A DNA stretch of 64,000 bases from Marivirga lumbricoides (GCF_014636295.1 NZ_BMEC01000014.1:62001-126000), one strand, 5' to 3'; positions 27,440 to 36,160 are shown, numbered from the stretch's first letter. Notes: generated from the letters alone by a model not told the origin. Translations and numbers: made by a program.

Positions 27440-28915
27440 TTATAATTTATCAGAAAAAATCCTCCTTCGCTCATAAAATACAACAATGCCTATATAAATA
27501 AGGCTTAAAAAAGCACCTGTTATATATTTAAGCCAATCATTTTCTGGCTTAAACCAATAGTAAGCGACAATTAAAGCTCCTGTAAGCAAAATATTCCTTA
27601 TGATTTTTAGCATCGGGTAAGGAATATTATAATATTTTTTACCTGAAAAATAGCAGTAAAGTAACATCACCACATAAGACATAAGGGCAGCTAAAGCTGA
27701 TCCTGTATAACCTAGAACAGGCACCAACAAAATATTGCCAACAATAGTAACGGCTGCTCCTACTAAACTAATATAAATACCGTAGTAAGTTTTATCAGTA
27801 ATCTTAAACCAAATGCTCATATTAACATACATACCAAAAAATAATTTTCCCAGCAGCAAAATAGGAACCAGGAATAATGCCTGCCTAAATTCAGGGCTAC
27901 TCAGAAAAATTTCTCCTATTAATTCTGCATTCAGACTTACACCAACCCAGATGATCAGAGAAAGTGAAACAAAATAGTACAGTATTTTAGCGAATAATTC
28001 AGGTGCATCTTTATCCTCTGCCCGGCTAAAAAAGAAAGGTTCCCCTGCATACCTAAACGCCTGAATTGCCAAAGCCATGAATACACTTAATTTAAAAGCA
28101 GCACTATATATACCTAAAGCTTCCTTAGCAGTTTTATCAGAATAAAAACCTTGAGGCAATAAGCCTTCAAATATTATTTTGTCAAGCTGCTCCACTGCTA
28201 TTCCTGCTATTCCCATCAAAAATATTGGGGAAGCATAGAGTAAAATAGGTTTCAGTTTTTCCCAGTTCCACATCAGCTTAGCCTGGAGCAGTTCTTTGTA
28301 AAGAATAAGCACCATTGAAAAGTTAGCAATTAGGTTAGCTAAAAAAACAAATGAAATATTCATAGGCTTGCCGGTAGCCCAGTCGACTATTCCATGCCTG
28401 GCAAGCAATGGTAATAACCAAAAAAAGATGCAGTTGAGCAATATATTAAGTACAATACTAGACATCCTTGTCATTGCGAATTTCTTAGCTTTAGAGGCTA
28501 ATCTCAACTTCGCCAGCGGAATTGCTACTATAGCATCAATAAAAAGTATAGCGGCCAGGTATTGCACTATATAAGGTTTTACATCAATTGCAGATAACTC
28601 AACTATTTCTGAGGCGAAAAAGAAAATAAAAATGCTAAAAACAGAGGAGATTAATAAAACTGCTGTAAAAGTTATATTATAGTAGCTTGCAGATTTATCT
28701 CGGGCGGTGAATCTGAAATAAGCAGTTTCCATCCCGAAAGTATAGGTAATGTTGAGGAAAGCTACATAAGCATAGATTTTATTGATCTCTCCAAACTGAT
28801 CAGCAAAAAAAACAGCAGTGTGTAAAGGAACTAATAAATAGTTTAATAGGCGGCCCAGAATGCTAGGCAGCCCATATAAACCGGCTTCACTTGCTAATTT
28901 TTTGAGTGGATTCAT
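27440..28915 (-). CDS. Wzx/MATE-like polysaccharide flippase
   Basis: The 491-residue integral membrane protein has about 12-14 hydrophobic helices and starts LKKLASEAGLYGLPSILGRLLNYLLVPL, the usual opening of the polysaccharide-transport (PST/MOP) family in Bacteroidota. Such proteins flip lipid-linked oligosaccharides across the inner membrane. It starts at ATG 28915, only about four bases after the T tract of the crotonase terminator, and heads the minus-strand cluster down to 17.7 kb. The downstream nucleotidyltransferase could supply a sugar precursor for the same pathway. The substrate, and whether it flips O-antigen, capsule or lipid II, cannot be told from sequence. Confidence 0.88.
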   Translation of the reverse strand: MNPLKKLASEAGLYGLPSILGRLLNYLLVPLHTAVFFADQFGEINKIYAYVAFLNITYTFGMETAYFRFTARDKSASYYNITFTAVLLISSVFSIFIFFFASEIVELSAIDVKPYIVQYLAAILFIDAIVAIPLAKLRLASKAKKFAMTRMSSIVLNILLNCIFFWLLPLLARHGIVDWATGKPMNISFVFLANLIANFSMVLILYKELLQAKLMWNWEKLKPILLYASPIFLMGIAGIAVEQLDKIIFEGLLPQGFYSDKTAKEALGIYSAAFKLSVFMALAIQAFRYAGEPFFFSRAEDKDAPELFAKILYYFVSLSLIIWVGVSLNAELIGEIFLSSPEFRQALFLVPILLLGKLFFGMYVNMSIWFKITDKTYYGIYISLVGAAVTIVGNILLVPVLGYTGSALAALMSYVVMLLYCYFSGKKYYNIPYPMLKIIRNILLTGALIVAYYWFKPENDWLKYITGAFLSLIYIGIVVFYERRRIFSDKL

Positions 28916-28922
28916 AAAAAAA

Positions 28923-28952
28923 GTGCTTCAAAGATTGTAATCCTTGAAGCAC
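28923..28952 (-). terminator. Intrinsic terminator of the crotonase gene
   Basis: On the minus strand GTGCTTCAA, one mismatch and three further pairs fold over a four-base loop, and the hairpin is followed by seven Ts ending just before the flippase ATG. It lies about 45 bases after the crotonase stop. It also lies inside the flippase leader region (see the promoter entry at 28952-28959). Confidence 0.88.
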
Positions 28953-28959
28953 AAATATA
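28952..28959 (-). promoter_or_regulatory. TAnnTTTG -7 element for the flippase cluster
   Basis: The minus strand reads TATATTTG abutting the 5' arm of the terminator hairpin. A start about six bases downstream would fall within that arm, so the transcript would lack a full hairpin. No clear TTTG at -33 was found. Confidence 0.45.
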
Positions 28960-28995
28960 TTAGTTAGTTAATCTAATCTTAGTTAAAAATAAGGC

Positions 28996-29781
28996 TTACT
29001 CTCCTTTAAACTCAGCAGCTCTTTTTTCTAAGAAGGCTTTAGTGCCTTCTTTAAAATCTTCGGATTTGCAACAAGAAGCAAAACTATTAGCTTCTGTCTG
29101 ATATCCGTTTTCATCATCTGCATAATAGGCATTAACGCTATCTATCACCATTCCGATTGCCAGAGGAGCTTTGCTATTAATTTTCTGAAGAATTCCATTA
29201 GCTTTATTAAGCAAATCTTCATGGTTTTCGGCCAAATGGTTGACCAGCCCCAATGCTTTTGCTTCTTCCGCTGAAATGAAATCTGCCGTCATCATTAATT
29301 CAAAAGCTTTTCCTTTTCCTATCAATTGTGTAAGTCTTTGAGTCCCCCCATAACCCGGGATAATCCCCAGATTCACTTCAGGCTGCCCAAATTTAGCATT
29401 TTTAGTGGCAATCCGCATATGGCAAGCCATCGCCAATTCACAGCCACCACCTAATGCAAAACCATTAACGGCTGCTATAACAGGCTTATGACATTTTTCA
29501 ATCATAGAAAATACTTCCTGACCATTTTCGGCAAACTTTCTGCCATTCATTTCATTCAGCTCGGCTATTTCCGAAATATCTGCACCGGCAACAAATGCCT
29601 TTTCTCCCTTTCCGGTAATTATTACTGATTTTATTTCGTCATTATCATATACCTCTTGAAAAGCCTGCTGCAATTCATTAATAGTTTCAATATTAAGTGC
29701 GTTTAACTTTTCAGCTCTATTAATAGTAATGGTTAAAATACCATTGTCATTTTTTAGCTTTAGGTTGTTGAAATCTGCCAT
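28996..29781 (-). CDS. Enoyl-CoA hydratase/isomerase (crotonase) family protein
   Basis: Crotonases hydrate 2-enoyl-CoA esters in fatty acid or amino acid degradation. The 261-residue protein has the CoA-binding oxyanion-hole segments AGADISEIAEL and VNGFALGGGCELAMACHMRIA and the second catalytic segment PEVNLGIIPGYGGTQRL; both catalytic glutamates (in GCELA and PEVNL) are present, so hydratase activity is likely. The start is ATG 29781: a longer frame begins at 29838, but a full promoter lies at 29809-29839, so the longer start would be upstream of transcription. It stands alone with its own promoter and terminator. Substrate range cannot be told. Confidence 0.92.
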   Translation of the reverse strand: MADFNNLKLKNDNGILTITINRAEKLNALNIETINELQQAFQEVYDNDEIKSVIITGKGEKAFVAGADISEIAELNEMNGRKFAENGQEVFSMIEKCHKPVIAAVNGFALGGGCELAMACHMRIATKNAKFGQPEVNLGIIPGYGGTQRLTQLIGKGKAFELMMTADFISAEEAKALGLVNHLAENHEDLLNKANGILQKINSKAPLAIGMVIDSVNAYYADDENGYQTEANSFASCCKSEDFKEGTKAFLEKRAAEFKGE

Positions 29782-29808
29782 AGGTGGATTATCGTTTCTA
29801 ATAAAAGA

Positions 29809-29839
29809 CAAATATACGGCATGCCTTATCAAGTACAAA
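29809..29839 (-). promoter_or_regulatory. Bacteroidota-type promoter of the crotonase gene
   Basis: On the minus strand TTTG (29839-29836), a 19-base spacer and TATATTTG (29816-29809) match the known TTTG/TAnnTTTG consensus exactly. The predicted start point (near 29803) leaves a leader of about 22 bases before ATG 29781. Confidence 0.75.
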
Positions 29840-30034
29840 AGGAATTGTGCTTATTCGTTTTTGGAGGTGTAAGCTAATAAATGATTACATCAACAAAATT
29901 ATTGATCTATCAAATCATTAGGTTTGTAACGAAATAGATATCAATTGTCGTAAAGTGCAAAAGAATGTAAGAAATACCCAGTTTCTGTTGAGTAAATAAA
30001 ATCCGAAAAGAAGGGTTGTTCGTATATTTGCATT

Positions 30035-31144
30035 ATGAAAAAGATTTATCTATTAATATTTTTATTCTCTGCACTAGCTATTACTCAAAACAATGCTCAA
30101 CAAATTGTTGAGGCAATTGCTACTGGAAACTAGGTAAATTCGGGAACATGGCAAACTAACACCTGTGAAGATGGATTTCCTGGAGCTACCATTTCAACAG
30201 GTCAAACAAATTGTCCGGATATAGTTGTCATTCCACAAGGAAGAGAAGTAACTATTGGTAGTTCTACTAATATTTATTACGATGGAATTTTAATAATCGA
30301 AGGCACTTTAACTTTTAACTCTGGTAATGCAGGAGGCCCAAACGCCGGAAGATTAATTATGAATGCAGAATCGGAAATATTTTTAACTTCAACATCAGTA
30401 ATTAGAGCAGTAGGGAATAATACCAACCAGACTAATAACAACTATATAACAATAGGATCAACACAAATTAATGGTTCAGGTATAAACCAAACTAACAATA
30501 ATGCTAAACCTAATCAATTAACTGAAGGGAATTTAGGAGGGGGCGGTTGTAGTGGCTTAGGAAACTGTGATCCAAATCTCAACGATCAAATAATAGCCCT
30601 ACCTATAGAGCTTAAAACATTTACAGGCCATTTAAATAATGGTACCACTCAATTAAATTGGACAACAGCAAAAGAAGAAAACTTCTCTCATTTTGAATTA
30701 GAGCGATCAGTAGATCAGCAAAAGTTTGAAATGATAGGTATTATACAAGGCAGGGGCGAAAGTTTTTCTGATTTGTATTACGATTTTGAAGATTCTGATG
30801 TGCCCTATGGTAAAATCTATTATAGGCTAAAAGCTGTAGATATTGATGATACTTTTGAATACTCACCTGTAATTTCAGTTGAAAATAGCTTTAAAGGAAA
30901 ACTAAGTGTTTACCCTAACCCTGTTCAACAAAATGAGGAAATGAAAATTAAAGTACCAGGCAAATTCATTGAAAACATTTCCTACATGGCTCTTTACGAC
31001 ATTCAAGGCAGCCTTATTCAGGAATTTATAGATTTTGACCCTGTGAATAATTTAAAGGTGAATACAAAAATAAAGTCAGGTTTGTACTTATTAAAAGTAC
31101 AGCATAATGGATTAGAAGAAAATATTAGAGTATATTTAAAATGA
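30035..31144 (+). pseudogene. T9SS cargo protein gene with in-frame nonsense codon
   Basis: One frame runs from ATG 30035 to the TAA at 31144 and is broken only by TAG at 30131-30133. Before it is a signal peptide (MKKIYLLIFLFSALAITQNNA) and the words ATGN; after it VNSGTWQ. In the paralog at 31457 the same place reads GNGNWEL, so a TGG to TAG change of a tryptophan is the simplest history. The rest is intact: a beta-helix-like Asn/Gly-rich region, a fibronectin-like module (LNWTTAKEENFSHFELERS) and a T9SS C-terminal domain starting SVYPNPVQ and ending NIRVYLK. The product would be surface exposed. A sequencing error or suppression could restore it; translation from internal ATG 30359 would lack a signal peptide. 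Confidence 0.8.
30649..30924 (+). repeat. Duplicated module, copy 1
   Basis: This 276-base stretch aligns without gaps to 32323-32598, about 87 percent identical by hand count. It encodes the fibronectin-like module and the start of the T9SS sorting domain. Sequence on either side in the N-terminal halves is unrelated. Confidence 0.85.
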
Positions 31145-31148
31145 ATGT

Positions 31149-31186
31149 AAAGTAAGTTTATTGAATTAATTCAACAAACTTACTTT
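31149..31186 (+). terminator. Intrinsic terminator after the first cargo gene
   Basis: Eleven base pairs, one A-C mismatch and six more pairs (AAAGTAAGTTT with its complement, TTGAAT inner stem) end in a TTTT tract. It begins a few bases after the stop at 31144. Confidence 0.85.
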
Positions 31187-31421
31187 TAATACCGCTTTGA
31201 TAACTGACTTAAAACTTGTCATTATCTAGTTATAGTTTAAGTTTCTTCAATTATCACATTTCTCAACTTATTTCTAGTTAATCCTCAAAAATCAGTACAT
31301 TCATCTATAATTTTAAGGCATTAGACCTTTCGTTTGTCCAGATCATCGTAAAACACTCTCAAAATGTAATATTGACTACATTATTGAAATAAATAAAAAT
31401 CTCTAAGAAAAGCCGTCTAAG
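31187..31421. other. Intergenic region between the two cargo genes
   Basis: AT-rich, with no open frame or structure that I recognise apart from the promoter element at its end. The 45 bases before the TATATTTG resemble the corresponding stretch before gene copy 1 (TTGA, AAATAAAA, then TATATTTGC), so the promoter region seems to have been duplicated too. Confidence 0.4.
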
Positions 31422-31429
31422 TATATTTG
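31422..31429 (+). promoter_or_regulatory. TATATTTG -7 element of the intact cargo gene
   Basis: Matches the Bacteroidota -7 consensus TAnnTTTG; the predicted start leaves a leader of about 20 bases to ATG 31457. The broken paralog has the same TATATTTG at 30023-30030, only four bases before its ATG. Neither has a convincing -33 TTTG. Confidence 0.45.
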
Positions 31430-31456
31430 CGTAAATCCTCTAAGTAAAATACGTAA

Positions 31457-32815
31457 ATGGTAAACACAATTCTCAAATTAGTTTTTTCAACCAGTCTCTT
31501 ACTATTATTGATCTCCAATTTAGCTTTAGCCCAAAATTACACCTCTGCAGGAAATGGAAATTGGGAACTTACATCAAATTGGACAAATACAAGTGGAAAT
31601 GGTGCAGCTACTCCATCACTTAATGGAGGATACGGTACAAGGAATTTGAATCACAACCAAACTATTACTGGCAATTATACCCTAGGCAGCGCCACACTTA
31701 ATATTTCAACAGATAGAACCTTAATTGTGACAGGTAATTTCGAAAATGGAGGCGGAGGACAAACAAATCTTCAGGGAACTCTAATTGTTGAAGGAAATAT
31801 TACATTAAATTCAAGAATCAATGTTCTCCCAGGAGGACGTTTAATAGCTAAAAACAATTTAAGGATAAATAGCTCTGATTATTTAAACGTAGGAACAAAT
31901 GTAGCTCCTCCTGCATTTGCAGATCTTATTGTATATGGAAATTTAAATGCATTCAACAGTGGGGATGTAATTATTAATAGAAATGGAAGAGTTGCTGTCT
32001 TCGGTGATGTAAACGATAATGGTGGTGGTGGCACTATCTTAAGGGTAAATAATGGAGGACAAATGTATGTAGATGGCGATATAAATTATGCAGGAGGGGG
32101 AAGTACAATACAGAATAATAATACAACTAATCCATATGGTCTTTATGTGAATGGTGACATAAATAACACTGGAGGAGGCTCTAATACAACACCAAACACT
32201 GCTGATCAGCAAACATTATTAGATACTAACCCAGACTTTGCAAACTGGCTGGGAGGGATTGAAAATGGTCCTTTACCTATTGAACTTATCTCATTTATGG
32301 CAAAGTCTTCTGATAATATCATTCAATTAAACTGGATAACAGCAAAAGAAGAAAACTTTTCGCACTTTGAATTAGAGCGATCAGTAGATCAACAAAAGTT
32401 TGAAATAATAGGTATTATACAAGGGCAGGGAGAAAGTTTTTCTGACGTACACTATGATTTTGAAGATTCCGATGCTCCTTATGGTAAAATTTTTTACAAG
32501 CTGAAAGCAGTAGATATTGATGATACTTTTGAATATTCACCTGTAATATCAGTTGAAAATAATTTTAAAGGAAAAATAAGTATATATCCTAACCCTGTAA
32601 AACAGCCTTCCCATGTGAAGCTTATGGTTCCAGGTCTATTTACTGAAAACATCTCTCACATGGCTCTTTTTGATATGGAAGGAAGCCTTCTGAAGGAGTT
32701 CATTAATTTCAATCCGGCAGATGAGCTTACCATTGATGAAATTAAGGCAGGTATTTATTTGCTAAAAGTGGACCATAATGGTTTAGAAGAAAACATCAGA
32801 TTAATTATTAAATAA
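31457..32815 (+). CDS. T9SS cargo protein with beta-helix region and sorting domain
   Basis: The 452-residue protein has a signal peptide (about residues 1-26, ending LALAQ), an N-terminal domain opening YTSAGNGNWELTSNWTN, Asn/Gly-rich repeats typical of a parallel beta-helix (LYVNGDINNTGGGS and relatives), a fibronectin-like module (LNWITAKEENFSHFELERS) and a C-terminal type IX sorting domain starting SIYPNPVKQ and ending NIRLIIK. It should be exported by the SprA translocon and attached to, or released from, the cell surface. The binding target is unknown. It is the intact partner of the broken gene at 30035. A terminator follows at 32888. Confidence 0.88.
   Translation: MVNTILKLVFSTSLLLLLISNLALAQNYTSAGNGNWELTSNWTNTSGNGAATPSLNGGYGTRNLNHNQTITGNYTLGSATLNISTDRTLIVTGNFENGGGGQTNLQGTLIVEGNITLNSRINVLPGGRLIAKNNLRINSSDYLNVGTNVAPPAFADLIVYGNLNAFNSGDVIINRNGRVAVFGDVNDNGGGGTILRVNNGGQMYVDGDINYAGGGSTIQNNNTTNPYGLYVNGDINNTGGGSNTTPNTADQQTLLDTNPDFANWLGGIENGPLPIELISFMAKSSDNIIQLNWITAKEENFSHFELERSVDQQKFEIIGIIQGQGESFSDVHYDFEDSDAPYGKIFYKLKAVDIDDTFEYSPVISVENNFKGKISIYPNPVKQPSHVKLMVPGLFTENISHMALFDMEGSLLKEFINFNPADELTIDEIKAGIYLLKVDHNGLEENIRLIIK
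32323..32598 (+). repeat. Duplicated module, copy 2
   Basis: Second copy of the 276-base module at 30649-30924, offset by 1674 bases with no insertions or deletions. Most differences are silent or conservative, which suggests that the module is under selection or was recently converted. Confidence 0.85.
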
Positions 32816-32887
32816 AGCACTGAGCTTATTTTTAAATTCTCACTTACAGATTAATATCTTTTTAATTTTATTTTAAAGTTTTGAAAG

Positions 32888-32904
32888 TCCTTCTTTACGA
32901 AGGA
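32888..32904 (+). terminator. Intrinsic terminator after the second cargo gene
   Basis: TCCTTC pairs with GAAGGA over a five-base loop and is followed by six Ts, about 70 bases after the stop at 32815. Confidence 0.75.
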
Positions 32905-33332
32905 TTTTTTGTTTCCATTTATTCTAAGCTACTCTTTCCTAAAACAGAGGGTCTGGTTGAAAAAACATGCAACTATAGCTTTGGGAGAAACAGGTGAAGT
33001 AGCCTTTCAGAAAAGATGGGAGATTACTTTAGGAATTATTTATATGATTGTTGCAAATATTGGAGTTTACTCACCGATATTTAGCGTTGGGTTCATTTCT
33101 CTATGTTAATCCTCCCCCGGGCATGTGCATCTTTAATATTAGCAACCTTTAATCATCATCTTATTCAGGCTTTGCCCGAAGCTTAATTAATAATTTCACA
33201 ATAAAATATCTCTAAAAATCGCTAACTAAGATTAAAAATTTATTTCAATAGTCAGAAATCTGATAGTAATAGATAAAGCGTACTTGATTTATAATAAATA
33301 AAAAAGAACATAACACACTTAAAAAAAACAAA
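32905..33332 (+). other. Region with one doubtful short frame
   Basis: A 66-codon frame (32909-33109) starts at a TTG inside the T tract of the preceding terminator and encodes a basic segment followed by a hydrophobic one (WEITLGIIYMIVANIGVY). I recognise no family, and there is no ATG or promoter, so it may be a decayed gene end or chance. The remaining 220 bases are AT-rich leader sequence of the fasciclin gene, without a clear TAnnTTTG element. Confidence 0.25.
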
Positions 33333-33884
33333 ATGAATCAAGTAATTAAAAAACTAGCCTGCGCATTCGCTTTATTAATAGTTGTATCATCTGCATACGC
33401 ACAAACTGTAACTGTTGGCGGTGAAATGATGTATCCAAAGAAAGATATTGTAGACAATGCCGTAAATTCAAAAGACCATACAACTCTTGTAGCTGCTGTT
33501 AAAGCTGCAGGATTAGTAGAGACTTTAAAATCTGAGGGACCATTTACTGTTTTTGCTCCAGTAAATGATGCTTTTGAAAATTTACCTGAAGGAACAGTAA
33601 CTACTTTACTAAAACCGGAAAATAAAGCAACATTAACCGGAGTTTTAACTTACCATGTACTGGCTGGAAAATACGACTTTGATGCAATTGCCAAAGCAAT
33701 TAAAAAAGGAAATGGCGAAGTTTCCATGAAAACCGTTCAGGGTGCCACATTAACTTTTAAAATGAATGGGCCACATAACATTATTGTAATGGACAGTAAA
33801 GGAGGAGTAGCTAATATTACCACCTACGATGTTTATCAATCTAATGGTGTAATCCATGTTATTGATAAAGTTTTATTACCATAA
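33333..33884 (+). CDS. Secreted fasciclin-domain protein
   Basis: The 183-residue protein consists of a signal peptide (about residues 1-23, ending AYAQ) and a single fasciclin (FAS1) domain. The two conserved blocks are visible: GPFTVFAPVNDAFENLP (H1-like) and SNGVIHVIDKVLLP (H2-like), with the YHVLAG motif between them. FAS1 domains mediate adhesion or protein binding, and single-domain bacterial forms are common in the periplasm or on the surface. No sorting domain or lipobox is present. It is transcribed alone, with a bidirectional terminator facing the ABC1 kinase gene. Confidence 0.93.
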   Translation: MNQVIKKLACAFALLIVVSSAYAQTVTVGGEMMYPKKDIVDNAVNSKDHTTLVAAVKAAGLVETLKSEGPFTVFAPVNDAFENLPEGTVTTLLKPENKATLTGVLTYHVLAGKYDFDAIAKAIKKGNGEVSMKTVQGATLTFKMNGPHNIIVMDSKGGVANITTYDVYQSNGVIHVIDKVLLP

Positions 33885-33903
33885 GGAATAAGTGCAATTA
33901 CAT

Positions 33904-33937
33904 AAAAAGGGGTTTCAAATTATTGAACCCCCTTTTT
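33904..33937. terminator. Bidirectional terminator between convergent genes
   Basis: AAAAGGGG, a bulged TTT/CAA stem and CCCC(C)TTTT fold into a stable hairpin with A and T tracts on both sides. It ends the fasciclin gene on the plus strand and the ABC1 kinase gene on the minus strand. Confidence 0.85.
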
Positions 33938-33958
33938 TCATGTCAAAAAAGACTTTAT

Positions 33959-35299
33959 TCAAGCTACTTTTTCAGTATTCCCTTTTAACCATTCGGGTTT
34001 TTTGATATCTATCACCGCATCTAACTGGTTCAGCATATTATATAATCCAAAATAAGTCCTATTTACATATAAACCATGCTTAGAGCCTCTCGCTCCATTA
34101 CTATTCCTTACTTCCTTCATTTGAGAAACCCTTTCGCCCATTGCATAAATCTCTTCAAAAAAGGCATTGTTACCGAAATTAAATGTTTCATACTGGAAAG
34201 GCTTGCTTAGCATTCCAATCATCTCAGTGAAGACTCCGCTGAATATTTTTCTTTCAGCAGGTGTATCTTTTTCATGGAAAAAATCTAATGCTTTAAAGCG
34301 TTTATCTATTTCTTCCTGATCCTGCAGAAACCCTGGCTTAAGTAAGCTAAAATAATTTTCATAGAAGTCTTCGGGGATTTCTTTAATGCAACCAAAATCT
34401 ATGATTCCCAAGGTTCCATCTGCCTGTAGCATAAAGTTTCCGGGATGAGGATCAGCGTGCACCTGCTTTAATTGATGAAACTGGTAATCATAAAAATCCC
34501 ATAACGCCTGTCCTATTTTGTTACGAACTTCCTGAGAGGGTTTTGTAGCCAGAAATTCCTTCATATGCATCCCGTCAAGCCAATCCATAGTTATTATCCT
34601 GTTTCCAGAAAACTCCTCATAATATTTAGGGAAATAAAGACCTTCAATTTTTCCACCCAATGCTTCCGTAATCTCTTTTGATCTCCTTAATTCGAGTGTA
34701 TAATCGGCTTCTTCCATCAACTTACCTTCTACCTCACTCATATAATGGTCTAATTCTGCATTGGACATATTGAACAAACGAGTAGCAAAAGGCCTCACTA
34801 ATTTCAGGTCGGAACTGATGCTATCAGCTACCCCGGGGTATTGAATTTTAACTGCATAGATTTTATCGCCTTTTGTGGCTTTATGTACCTGCCCCATAGA
34901 AGCAGCGTTTACAGCACTTTTAGTGAAAGTATCAAAAATAGCATCCGGACTTTTCCCAAATTGCTTTTGAAAAGTTTTTACTACTAATGGGTATGAGAGA
35001 GGTGGTGCACTGTATTGAGACATAGTAAACTTATCCTGATAAGCTTGAGGAAGTAAATTCCTATCCATGCTGAGCATTTGCGCCACTTTCAATGCACTTC
35101 CTTTTAATTGGCTTAAAGAATCATAAATATCCTCTGCATTATCCAAATCAAGCTGAGTACGATCCATTCCCGGGTTAAAAGCTTTCCTGGTATAATGTTT
35201 CAAATAATTCCCCCCTACTCTGGCGCCAGTTGTAACAAATTTACTGGCACGCTGAATTTTAGAAATAGGAATTTTAGATTGTTCTTTTTTGTCAGTCAT
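33959..35299 (-). CDS. ABC1/AarF (UbiB-like) atypical kinase
   Basis: The 446-residue protein belongs to the UbiB/COQ8/ADCK family: Ala-rich loop NAASMGQVHKA, lysine in YAVKIQYPG, catalytic loop HADPHPGNF and metal-binding IIDFG. The family-defining KxGQ motif reads KVAQ here (in ALKVAQMLSMD), a Gly to Ala change in the segment that occludes the substrate site. Other members support quinone biosynthesis or lipid homeostasis through ATPase rather than protein kinase activity. It is encoded two bases after the TetR gene, so it is probably controlled by that regulator. Function in this organism is unknown; a quinone link is by family only. Confidence 0.9.
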   Translation of the reverse strand: MTDKKEQSKIPISKIQRASKFVTTGARVGGNYLKHYTRKAFNPGMDRTQLDLDNAEDIYDSLSQLKGSALKVAQMLSMDRNLLPQAYQDKFTMSQYSAPPLSYPLVVKTFQKQFGKSPDAIFDTFTKSAVNAASMGQVHKATKGDKIYAVKIQYPGVADSISSDLKLVRPFATRLFNMSNAELDHYMSEVEGKLMEEADYTLELRRSKEITEALGGKIEGLYFPKYYEEFSGNRIITMDWLDGMHMKEFLATKPSQEVRNKIGQALWDFYDYQFHQLKQVHADPHPGNFMLQADGTLGIIDFGCIKEIPEDFYENYFSLLKPGFLQDQEEIDKRFKALDFFHEKDTPAERKIFSGVFTEMIGMLSKPFQYETFNFGNNAFFEEIYAMGERVSQMKEVRNSNGARGSKHGLYVNRTYFGLYNMLNQLDAVIDIKKPEWLKGNTEKVA

Positions 35300-35301
35300 T
35301 T

Positions 35302-35967
35302 TTATCTGTTTTGAAAAAGGAATTTTGCAAAATCAACCATGCTATCTAATGGGCTTTTTCCCATGAGGTCAAAGGCAACGTTAACAGCCTTTTCGATAGC
35401 AGCATCAGTTTTCTCAAAGCCAATACTGTCATCTTTAGCCCAAAACTGCAGTACAAACATTGTTTGTAACCATAAACCATATTTATACCTGTCTCCTATT
35501 ATCGGTCTATCCACTACTTCTTCTGTTTCTTTTGCCTGCAATAAAACCTCATCTGCAAATTGTAAGAAGCGGTGCTTAAAAGCTTTTAAAAATTCCGGAG
35601 TTATTTCAGGTTTCTTCGCTTTTTTCATATCTATTAAGGCATAACTTCTGTTTTCCTTCAATACTTCTATCAGCGTAAAATAAAGCGCAAGTAATTTTTC
35701 TCTGGCAGAGTATTGTATAAAAGCCTCCTCTGAATGAAGATTAGCGATTGTCTGTTCCAAAAAACCAAGCCATACATGCTGCCTCAACGCTGAAAACGAA
35801 TTGTAATGGTTATAAAAAGTAACCTCAGTCATTTTCAGGTCTTTCATGAATTTATAGATTGAAGCAGGTTCCTTTCCATGTTCCAAAACATAATTTATAA
35901 ATGCTGAATGTATTTTTGCGGCTTTATCTTCCGGTTTGGTTGCCTTAGCGGCTGCTTGTTTTGCCAT
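35302..35967 (-). CDS. TetR/AcrR-like transcriptional regulator
   Basis: The 221-residue protein has an N-terminal helix-turn-helix in TetR style (SIYKFMKDLKMTEVTFYNHYNSFSALRQHVW, of which the recognition part is VTFYNHY) and a helical C-terminal ligand domain with no obvious family. It starts at ATG 35967 and is co-transcribed with the ABC1 kinase gene. A cluster of TACCAT repeats lies upstream around a TAnnTTTG element, as expected for autoregulation. The ligand is unknown; a quinone or lipid precursor would suit the partner gene. Confidence 0.82.
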   Translation of the reverse strand: MAKQAAAKATKPEDKAAKIHSAFINYVLEHGKEPASIYKFMKDLKMTEVTFYNHYNSFSALRQHVWLGFLEQTIANLHSEEAFIQYSAREKLLALYFTLIEVLKENRSYALIDMKKAKKPEITPEFLKAFKHRFLQFADEVLLQAKETEEVVDRPIIGDRYKYGLWLQTMFVLQFWAKDDSIGFEKTDAAIEKAVNVAFDLMGKSPLDSMVDFAKFLFQNR

Positions 35968-36083
35968 TATAATTTTCCTTTTTAATACCAGTGATGATAA
36001 CAGTTATGAACCCCTAAAGGTTTTGATATCAGAATTAAAAAAGAGGGTTTCTCAAATGAGGAGGTTGATCAAAACAATCGGTA

Positions 36084-36160
36084 AATGGTACCTGAGATAC
36101 CTACCATACCAAAGCAAATAGTAGATTATGATTTATGACAAACTTACCATTCTCTACCAT
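36084..36160 (-). promoter_or_regulatory. TACCAT repeat cluster and -7 element upstream of the TetR gene
   Basis: An inverted pair ATGGTA (36084-36089) and TACCAT (36101-36106) and a direct pair TACCATT (36144-36150 and 36154-36160) lie within 77 bases. On the minus strand TAAGTTTG (36145-36138) fits the -7 consensus and the direct repeats overlap it. This looks like an operator region for the TetR protein, but is inferred from pattern alone. Confidence 0.4.

Noticed and set aside
35936-36121. 61-codon plus-strand frame overlapping the TetR start
   Set aside because: It covers the TetR N-terminus and its upstream repeat region; no family and no promoter.
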